From contig CAKZOI010000035.1 in NCBI GenBank assembly GCA_937136395.1, forward strand, positions 24,225 through 88,224: a DNA stretch of 64,000 nt, given 5' to 3'. A program made the position numbers and the translations under genes. This DNA comes from an uncultured Opitutia bacterium. Its GTDB lineage: Bacteria; Verrucomicrobiota; Verrucomicrobiia; Opitutales; Coraliomargaritaceae. The notes below the pieces were generated by a model. That model ran no database searches, was not told where the DNA came from, and saw nothing but the letters and a program-made list of their open reading frames with translations. Of this stretch, positions 57,747-64,000 are shown in pieces. Position 1 is the first letter of the stretch, and every line of letters begins with the position of its first letter.

Positions 57747-60683
57747 CTATTTTAACGCGCCGTGAAGGATTTCGACAGGGTGTTTCGCTTCTTTGAGCGT
57801 GCCGTCTTTGATTTGGTGTCTGCAACTGGTTCCCGTTGCTGCAATCAATGTATCCGTTTTTTCACTACGTATTGTTGGAAAGAGGACCAGCTCGCCAATT
57901 TGCATGGAGATATCGTAATGCTCTTTTTCGTAGCCAAAGGATCCCGCCATGCCGCAGCAGCCGCTGGGGATTTCTTGAACGGTATAGTGCTTGGGCAGGC
58001 TGAGGGCAAGTCGGCTGCCGGTCGAGCCGCAAAGTGCTTTTTGGAAACAGTGTGCGTGTAGGCGAATGTGCTTTGCCTCCTCGGTGAAGGAACGTTCGTT
58101 GATGCGTTCGGCTTTGGCTTCGTTGGCAATGAAGTCGTCAATTAGGTAGCTGTTGGATGCGAGGGCATGAGCTTCTTCTTTAAGCTCCGTTTGGGCAAGA
58201 TCGATGGCTTCATCTTTAAAGGTCAAGATGCCGGCGGGTTCGATGCCGATCAGTGGCGTTTGGTGGGAGACGATGTCTTTCAGGCTTTGGATGTTTTGGT
58301 TGATGCGTTGCTTGGCGTCCCTAATCAGCCCTTTGGATAGCTGTGAGCGGCCACTGTCGACATGCTTTGGAATGCGGACTCCGTAGCCAAGTTGTTCCAG
58401 TAGTTCGACGGCTTTTATCCCAAGGTGGGCATCGTTGTAATTGGTATACTCATCATTGAAGAGCCAAACGGAGCCGACTGTGCCGGCGTTCGTATGTGGT
58501 GTATGCGCTTGGAACCATTGAGCAAATGTTTGCCTAGAGAGCAGAGGAATGCTGCGATCCGGGTGAAAGCCGACACTACGATTCAGTATCTTTCGCATCG
58601 GCTTGGTTTTGAATGCGTAGTTCCACAACCTTGGTGCATAGGATGCGATCTTCTGGCTGTAGACAAAGTTGGCGATAAGCTTGGTGCGCAGTGGTATGCC
58701 ATTGCCATCAAAGTAATGCTGAGTGAACTCCGCTTTCAGCTTCGCCATGTCGACAGTGGAGGGGCACTCCTTTTTACAGCCCTTGCATGAGAGGCAAAGG
58801 TCCAAGACCTCTTTGACATCCGGGTTGTTGAACAACTCGACGGCGTTTTTAGGGCCGGAGCTAAAGGCTTGGCGAAGCATGTTGGCCCGTGCGCGCGTGG
58901 TGTCCTTCTCATTGCGAGTCGCCATGTAGCTCGGGCACATCGTGCCACCGCTCAATTGGGTTTTGCGACAGTCCCCGGAACCGTTGCACATTTCGGCGGC
59001 ACCGAGCATTCCGTTGGTTGAGGACCAGTCGAACACGGTCTCAAATTGGGGGGTGGTCGTCTTTGGATTAAAACGCAGCGACGTATTCATCGGCGGGGTG
59101 TCGACGATCTTGTTTGGATTAAAGATGTTGGCAGGGTCCCAAGTTTGTTTGACGCGTTCGATGAGTGCGTAGTTGTTCGCGCCGATCATTTGCTTGAGGA
59201 ATTCGCCCCGCAATCGACCGTCACCATGTTCGCCCGACAAGGAGCCCCGATATTGCTTCACTAATTCGGCAATGCATTGTGCGACTTCTCTAAACAGTTG
59301 GTGGCCTTCGGTTGTTTTTAAATTGATGATCGGACGCAGGTGAATCTCTCCCGATCCGGCATGTGCGTAGTGCACACAATCGAGGTTGAAGCGCTCGTTG
59401 AGTTGGCGGTTGAACTCGGCGATGTATTCTGGGAGGTCGTCGATCCGCACCGCCGTGTCCTCAACCACCGGCACCGGTTTGGCATCGTCGGGCATGTTGG
59501 AAAGTAAGCCGAGGCCGGCTTTGCGCAGATCCCAGATTTTATTGGAGTCGTCACCAAAGAGCACGGGATAGGCGTAGCCGAGCTTTGCGGCCTCCATCTC
59601 TGCCTGCATGCGATTCGTCATTTGAGTCACTGCAGCTTCGGACTCGCCGCGAATTTCGGTGACCAGCACAGCGCCGGGGGAGCCTTCGATAAAGAAACGG
59701 TTTGCGCGGTGCTCTATACTACGCTCGGTGCATGCGAGTAGGTAGTGGTCGATGAGCTCTGACGCAAAACAGTCGTGGCGAACGGCAATCTGTGCGGCTC
59801 GTAGGGCTTCATCGATAGTATGGAAGTGGGCACACTGAACGCCGCTGACAGGTGGTGGCGGAGGCTCGCAGTGTAGCTTTATTTCAGTGACGAAGCAGAG
59901 GGTGCCCTCGCTGCCGGCGATCAGTTTCCCGAAGTTGAAACATTTGTCAGAGTCGGGGTCGATCGCTTCAGCATCCATGAGCAGGTCGAGCGCGTAGCCC
60001 GTATTGCGACGCGGAATGTCAGGATGAGGAAACTCTGCTCGGATTTCGTCACGGGTCTCGGGGTCCTTCAGCATGTCGCGGATGTCGCGATAGAGTTGTG
60101 TCTCCAAGGAATCAGGGCCGTTACATTTAGCATCGAACTCAGCCTTGCTCAACGAACCGAAGACAACGGTCGAGCCGTCGGAGAGAAGTGCCGTCACTTC
60201 GAGGACGTGGTCGCGAGTGCTGCCATATTTAATCGAATTCGAACCGCAGGAATTGTTGCCGAGCATACCGCCCATCATGGCACGGTTTTGGGTCGAGGTT
60301 TCAGGGCCAAAGAACAGTCCATGTGGGGTAAGTGCCATGTTGAGTTCGTTGCGTATGACGCCCGGTTCTACGCGCACCCAATGTTCATCGGTATTGATTT
60401 CTAGGATACGTGTGAACGTTCTTGAAACATCGACCACGATGCCAGAGCCCACGACTTGCCCTGCAAGCGAGGTGCCCGCGGTGCGAGGGATGAGCCCGAT
60501 CTTATGCTCGCGGGCAAATGAAATGAGTGTGCGGAGATCGTCGACGTCTTTTGGAAATGCGACAGCGAGCGGCATTTCCTGGTATGCCGAGGCGTCGGTG
60601 GCGTATATGCGACGCATCGCATCGCTATCATGTAGCTCGCCATGGAGTGATACTTTTAATTTATATAGATGGGTGCTGGTCAC
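57747..60683 (-). CDS. FAD-linked oxidase fused to FeS/CCG reductase, YdiJ-like (D-2-hydroxyacid dehydrogenase)
   Basis: A 978-residue fusion. The N-terminal PCMH FAD domain has GTSLAGQVVGSGIVVD and GGMLGNNSCGSNSIKYGSTR. The FAD-oxidase C-terminal domain includes HYAHAGSGEIHLRPI and SGEHGDGRLRGEFL. A ferredoxin-type cluster follows (CNGSGDCRK, then CLSCKGCKKECPSTVDM at about residue 632), and a CCG-type heterodisulfide-reductase domain ends with PSGCCGMAGSFGYE. E. coli YdiJ of this build oxidises D-2-hydroxyglutarate. D-lactate is an alternative substrate and would connect to lactaldehyde metabolism. Confidence 0.9.
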   Translation of the reverse strand: MTSTHLYKLKVSLHGELHDSDAMRRIYATDASAYQEMPLAVAFPKDVDDLRTLISFAREHKIGLIPRTAGTSLAGQVVGSGIVVDVSRTFTRILEINTDEHWVRVEPGVIRNELNMALTPHGLFFGPETSTQNRAMMGGMLGNNSCGSNSIKYGSTRDHVLEVTALLSDGSTVVFGSLSKAEFDAKCNGPDSLETQLYRDIRDMLKDPETRDEIRAEFPHPDIPRRNTGYALDLLMDAEAIDPDSDKCFNFGKLIAGSEGTLCFVTEIKLHCEPPPPPVSGVQCAHFHTIDEALRAAQIAVRHDCFASELIDHYLLACTERSIEHRANRFFIEGSPGAVLVTEIRGESEAAVTQMTNRMQAEMEAAKLGYAYPVLFGDDSNKIWDLRKAGLGLLSNMPDDAKPVPVVEDTAVRIDDLPEYIAEFNRQLNERFNLDCVHYAHAGSGEIHLRPIINLKTTEGHQLFREVAQCIAELVKQYRGSLSGEHGDGRLRGEFLKQMIGANNYALIERVKQTWDPANIFNPNKIVDTPPMNTSLRFNPKTTTPQFETVFDWSSTNGMLGAAEMCNGSGDCRKTQLSGGTMCPSYMATRNEKDTTRARANMLRQAFSSGPKNAVELFNNPDVKEVLDLCLSCKGCKKECPSTVDMAKLKAEFTQHYFDGNGIPLRTKLIANFVYSQKIASYAPRLWNYAFKTKPMRKILNRSVGFHPDRSIPLLSRQTFAQWFQAHTPHTNAGTVGSVWLFNDEYTNYNDAHLGIKAVELLEQLGYGVRIPKHVDSGRSQLSKGLIRDAKQRINQNIQSLKDIVSHQTPLIGIEPAGILTFKDEAIDLAQTELKEEAHALASNSYLIDDFIANEAKAERINERSFTEEAKHIRLHAHCFQKALCGSTGSRLALSLPKHYTVQEIPSGCCGMAGSFGYEKEHYDISMQIGELVLFPTIRSEKTDTLIAATGTSCRHQIKDGTLKEAKHPVEILHGALK

Positions 60684-60750
60684 TTGGCGTAGTTTAAAGT
60701 CTTAGATTGCTACGCTATACTTTTAGTAGTATTGTGGTGAAGCAAATGTA

Positions 60751-61251
60751 ATGAGAAAGTGGTGGAAATTTTTTGGAGTATTGGGACTGCTAGTCGTCTT
60801 ATTTTTTCTACTAACCCCTAAAGTCGGAAGGCTTGGGCATTCTGACCGTATAGCCACTACACAGTCGAATATTAGGTTTGCGGCGATATCTATTCTTAAT
60901 TGGACGACTAGTGTTGGCCGAATTAAGCACCTTGAAGATCTGTCTTACTTGCCTGAAGGATGGATGCCGTATATGCATTGTCGTTATTTTGACTCAGAGT
61001 CTAATCGTGGTTATGACTGGTTATATTTCGGAGGGTCGATGACTGGTGAGTATCCGTCGAATAAGTATATTCTATTGGCTGCTCCCGTTACTTTTGAAAC
61101 TCAGACCTACAAAGAATATTTTGGCTCTGAGACCTGTCGCGTGGTTGCATATGCTGACGGGTCAGCAGGTATGATGAGCGAAGAAGAGTTTTGGAAACGA
61201 GTTCGTCTCCAAGAGCGGGGGATTTTCGAGGAGGTGATTGATGAAAAGTAA
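60751..61251 (+). CDS. Small membrane-anchored protein, pseudopilin-like, first of a tandem pair
   Basis: A 166-residue protein with an N-terminal membrane helix (GVLGLLVVLFFLL) and a periplasmic domain. YDWLYFGGSM, YILLAAPV and CRVVAYADGSAGMMSEEEFW recur in the next gene, so the two are paralogues. The arrangement resembles the globular head of verrucomicrobial pseudopilin-like proteins (YDWLY, ILLA.P, RVV.Y.DG), but no GFTLxE prepilin signal is present. Function unknown. Confidence 0.65.
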   Translation: MRKWWKFFGVLGLLVVLFFLLTPKVGRLGHSDRIATTQSNIRFAAISILNWTTSVGRIKHLEDLSYLPEGWMPYMHCRYFDSESNRGYDWLYFGGSMTGEYPSNKYILLAAPVTFETQTYKEYFGSETCRVVAYADGSAGMMSEEEFWKRVRLQERGIFEEVIDEK

Positions 61252-61723
61252 ATTTATATGGTTGGGGCTATTTTTTCTGACCGTTGGGGTTATATTCGTT
61301 ATGGTTTTCCTTCCTTCATTACTGGTCGATCGTTCTGTGGCTTACAAAGCGGGTGCCTCTACCCAAGCTAGACAAGTTGTGTTAGCATTGATGACTTACT
61401 CAATTTCTGGCGAAGTGCGTCCCTTTCCTGATTTTCTTTATGAGTTGGAAATGTCAGGGTTTGATAATGATTACCTTGGTTATAAAGATCCAGAATCAGG
61501 AAATAGCTACGATTGGTTATATTATGGACGTGGGGTTACTCCCGACCAGGAGACTCTCGATTCTGAGTTTATTCTGATTGCAGCTCCGACTTTATTTAAC
61601 AATAAAGGGCAGTATCCTAAAGGACCGGAGACGATGGCTAGAGTGGTTGCTTATGTTGGCGGTAATACCGCTGTTATTTCCGAGAATGACTTTATCACTC
61701 AAATTAAGAAACAGCGTAAATAA
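61241..61723 (+). CDS. Small membrane-anchored protein, pseudopilin-like, second of a tandem pair
   Basis: A 160-residue protein from the ATG at 61241, preceded by a GAGGTG ribosome binding site inside the previous gene, which it overlaps by 11 bases. One membrane helix (FIWLGLFFLTVGVIFVMVFL), then ARQVVLALMTYSISG, YDWLYYGRGV, FILIAAPTLF and RVVAYVGGNTAVISENDF. The pattern matches the neighbour block by block, pointing to a tandem duplication and a shared function. It ends 35 bases before the convergent antiporter gene. Confidence 0.65.
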   Translation: MKSKFIWLGLFFLTVGVIFVMVFLPSLLVDRSVAYKAGASTQARQVVLALMTYSISGEVRPFPDFLYELEMSGFDNDYLGYKDPESGNSYDWLYYGRGVTPDQETLDSEFILIAAPTLFNNKGQYPKGPETMARVVAYVGGNTAVISENDFITQIKKQRK

Positions 61724-61758
61724 CACTGTAAATCGTCGGGCTGCTTAAGTTTTTTTGA

Positions 61759-63342
61759 TCACGTTTCCGTTTTTGTATTCATGTTACTCTCAACCCATTC
61801 CATGAAGATCTTCGACGAAGCATCTGCCGAACGAATCGGGTATCCTCCCGCAGCTTCGACTCGCTCTGCTTCTTCTGGTTCGAATGTTCGAACTAGGATT
61901 TTTGGTTTTTCGTCTCGTAAGTATCTCAGAGCGATTTGAGCGTCTCGAGTGCGTCGCATTGAGCAAATAATGATGCGTGCCTGCTTCGCATGTGTGGCTT
62001 CGAGTGTCTGTTCGTCAGAGCCGTCGGCTTGGATACAGGGGATCTCTTGCTTGATCAATTGCCGAATGATTGCTGCGTCGTCGTCGACAACCACTATCGG
62101 GATGTTGTGTTCTTGTAAGGTTTTAATGGTGCGTGCGCCTGCTCGTCCGTAACCCAATAGCACCGCGTGATCTGACATTTCTTCGCAGCCAGATTCGCCA
62201 CGGCGATAGCGAGGGTGGAGCTTCATTAAAGACCATGAGACTTTGTCTCGAGAAATGAATGGCGTGAGTGTCATCGTGCTCACTGTGATGATTGCTATCA
62301 GTGAAAAGAGCTCCTCGGAGATTTGCCCCGATGCGACGCCGGTCAATGCTAGCATGAGTGAGAATTCACTCGTCTGCGATAGCATTACACCCGTTTCAAT
62401 CGACGCTCTCGTCGAATAGCCGACGGCCTCTACAATGATAGAGACCAAGGTCACCGTGACAGCGATGAGCACGATAATGAATATCAGGCTGTGCCACAAC
62501 ATTTCAGTTGGTGGCATTGTGAGCACAGATCCTATGCTTATGAAAAAGAGGGCGAGGAAAAAGCCCGAGAGCGATCCGAGCATACCACGGACTAAGCCAT
62601 TCATCGGGAACGCGGACAATGAGAATCCAGCGAGGAAGGCACCCACAAGGAAGGGGAGCTGTAAGAGATACGCCATGCCTGAAAATGCAAAGAGCATGCC
62701 GAGTGCACCCAGCATGAGTTCTTCGTCATCTAGCTTTAGGCGCTTTGTTACCCACGGAATGAGCCATTTGTGGGCGGCGATGGCGAGAAAACCCAGTGCG
62801 ATTGCATTGGCGACTCCATGGATACTTGCGAGCAAGCCGTCGGGGGATTTGAGCAGTGCGACCATCAGCAAAATGATAAACACATCTTGCATCAACAGCA
62901 CGCCCAGCACGAGCCGCCCGAAGGGTTCAAACATTTGCCTGCGGCGTTGTAGGTGGCGCACCACGACGAGTGTTGAGCTTGCGGAGAGTGAGCATCCTAG
63001 ATAGAGAGCAGTCGTCCAGTCGTAGTCGAGGAAGCGTGCAGTGAATACGCCTGCTGCTCCGAGTGTGATGAATTGCGTGATCGCAACGATTAAGATTGGT
63101 TTTGTGCGGCCGAGCATACGACGCGGACTGAGGTCGACGCCTGCAGTGAAAACCAAGACCGCGAGTCCGATCTCAATCATTTCGCGCACTAGATCATCGT
63201 TAGCCTCGATGCCCAAGTGGTTTCCAATCGCGCGTAGGCAGACTCCTGAAAGCATTAACAATGGAATCGGCGGCAGGTGAAAAAGCTTAGCTGCACCAAA
63301 CGCAATCGCTGCGGCGATCAAAAGAACGGCGAACACGGTCAT
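61759..63342 (-). CDS. Kef-type cation/proton antiporter with RCK domain
   Basis: A 527-residue CPA2 transporter. About 12 membrane helices up to residue 385 include [39 protein letters not shown] and [16 protein letters not shown]. The C-terminal RCK/TrkA-N domain has [30 protein letters not shown] and [13 protein letters not shown]. It exchanges K+ or Na+ for protons under nucleotide control. Its start overlaps the stop of the next upstream transporter gene by four bases, so the two are a coupled pair. Confidence 0.88.
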   Translation of the reverse strand: MTVFAVLLIAAAIAFGAAKLFHLPPIPLLMLSGVCLRAIGNHLGIEANDDLVREMIEIGLAVLVFTAGVDLSPRRMLGRTKPILIVAITQFITLGAAGVFTARFLDYDWTTALYLGCSLSASSTLVVVRHLQRRRQMFEPFGRLVLGVLLMQDVFIILLMVALLKSPDGLLASIHGVANAIALGFLAIAAHKWLIPWVTKRLKLDDEELMLGALGMLFAFSGMAYLLQLPFLVGAFLAGFSLSAFPMNGLVRGMLGSLSGFFLALFFISIGSVLTMPPTEMLWHSLIFIIVLIAVTVTLVSIIVEAVGYSTRASIETGVMLSQTSEFSLMLALTGVASGQISEELFSLIAIITVSTMTLTPFISRDKVSWSLMKLHPRYRRGESGCEEMSDHAVLLGYGRAGARTIKTLQEHNIPIVVVDDDAAIIRQLIKQEIPCIQADGSDEQTLEATHAKQARIIICSMRRTRDAQIALRYLRDEKPKILVRTFEPEEAERVEAAGGYPIRSADASSKIFMEWVESNMNTKTET

Positions 63343-64000
63343 GACGAGATCACCCCTTTCTCGCTTAGTAATTGGCGTTGTTCGACGATGCCATCCACCG
63401 CTGGCATGATTAAGTAGCTCGTGTCTAGGTCGAGTAGATCATTCACTACGGAGATATCAAAGGCATGAATGGCGCAGCGCACGCCTGCAGATCGGCAACG
63501 GTAAGCGAGCAAATGGTTCGTATCTTCGATTTGTAGCGCGGAAATGACTAACTTGGCATCACGTAAGCCAATTTCTTCAACGACGGATTGGTATTCCACA
63601 TTGCCGATTAATTTTTCTGCAGGATCGAGACCTTCGAGTTTATTGGGGTCGGTATCGATCGCTAGGACATGTTCGCCGCGTGCAGTCATCGCATTGACGA
63701 TGTTGCGCCCTAGTGCATTCATGCCAACCACGATGATGTGGTTTCTTAAAATCTTGGATACTTCTTGGTCGGGCTGTTGTTTGTCTTTTACAATTTTTAG
63801 TAGTCCCCAGCTTTTCATTTTTTTATGTAGGCCTTCGCTATAAATGATCAGATATGAGGACAGTGCGATCGTGAGAATGCCGACAAGGCCACCGAGTGCT
63901 ACAATAGTGCTGTTGATCAGTCCGGTCGCTGCGCCCAGTGCCAGTAGAATGAAGGCAAACTCGCTGACTTGACCGGTCGCTACTGACGATTGGAACGCGG
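63339..64000 (-). CDS. Kef-type antiporter, C-terminal part, cut by the window edge
   Basis: The frame stays open from 63339 to the window edge at 64000, so the gene begins outside. The visible 220 residues hold the last membrane helices ([33 protein letters not shown]) and a TrkA-N domain: [51 protein letters not shown]. An ATG at 63818 is internal, not the true start. It overlaps the following antiporter by four bases. The stress-side partner may act together with it. Confidence 0.85.
   Translation of the reverse strand, partial: AFQSSVATGQVSEFAFILLALGAATGLINSTIVALGGLVGILTIALSSYLIIYSEGLHKKMKSWGLLKIVKDKQQPDQEVSKILRNHIIVVGMNALGRNIVNAMTARGEHVLAIDTDPNKLEGLDPAEKLIGNVEYQSVVEEIGLRDAKLVISALQIEDTNHLLAYRCRSAGVRCAIHAFDISVVNDLLDLDTSYLIMPAVDGIVEQRQLLSEKGVISS

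Noticed and set aside
63339..63818. Free-standing 159-residue TrkA-N protein
   Set aside because: The same frame continues upstream through membrane helices to the window edge, so it is the end of a larger antiporter.

Overview
The window looks like a chromosomal segment of a marine Verrucomicrobiota bacterium, probably of the Opitutae/Puniceicoccales group (Coraliomargarita- or Lentimonas-like). This placement is inferred from the overall style of the ribosomal, SecY and secretion proteins, the moderate G+C, the weak use of Shine-Dalgarno sites and an alpha-L-rhamnosidase next to a probable Tat-protein remnant. No rRNA gene is present to confirm it. The gene content is mostly core chromosome. 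I see no phage, transposase or CRISPR array.

Layout. 0-11.4 kb: an RluA-type pseudouridine synthase, an FAD monooxygenase, a small Ser/Arg-rich protein, tRNA-Cys, a MYG1-type protein, then a block of three genes that read like gammaproteobacterial orthologues (radD, a second EF-G, aldA) and a PilC/GspF protein. 11.6-15.5 kb: rpmH-rnpA-yidD-yidC-yebC and a small lipoprotein. 15.6-21.8 kb: an oleC-oleD pair without oleA or oleB, a hybrid sensor kinase broken into two frames, and two RNA methyltransferases. 21.9-40.6 kb: the str, S10, spc and alpha ribosomal operons fused into one run (rpsL to rplQ, with fusA, secY, map and rpoA). tuf, rpmD, rpmJ and infA are missing, and an exported protein gene is inserted between rpsS and rplV. 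40.7-48.3 kb: an SRAP protein, DNA polymerase III delta-prime, a LemA module, a gammaproteobacterial-type RapA and a secreted protein. 48.6-51.2 kb: a GH78 alpha-L-rhamnosidase with a decayed Tat-exported gene behind it. 51.3-64 kb: Na/Pi transporter, lysine 2,3-aminomutase divergent from an ArsR regulator, carA, a DUF1853 protein, a YdiJ-like FAD/FeS dehydrogenase, a tandem pair of small membrane proteins, and two Kef-type antiporters, the last cut by the window edge.

The most unusual points are the exported protein inside the S10 operon, the structured intercistronic leaders before rplC and rplE (the latter where E. coli S8 acts), two families of low-complexity intergenic repeats that form long inverted repeats (one flanking radD), the frame break in the hybrid kinase, the rhamnosidase with a gene scar, and the cluster of gammaproteobacterial-looking genes. 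All family assignments come from motif recognition by eye; no database search was run.
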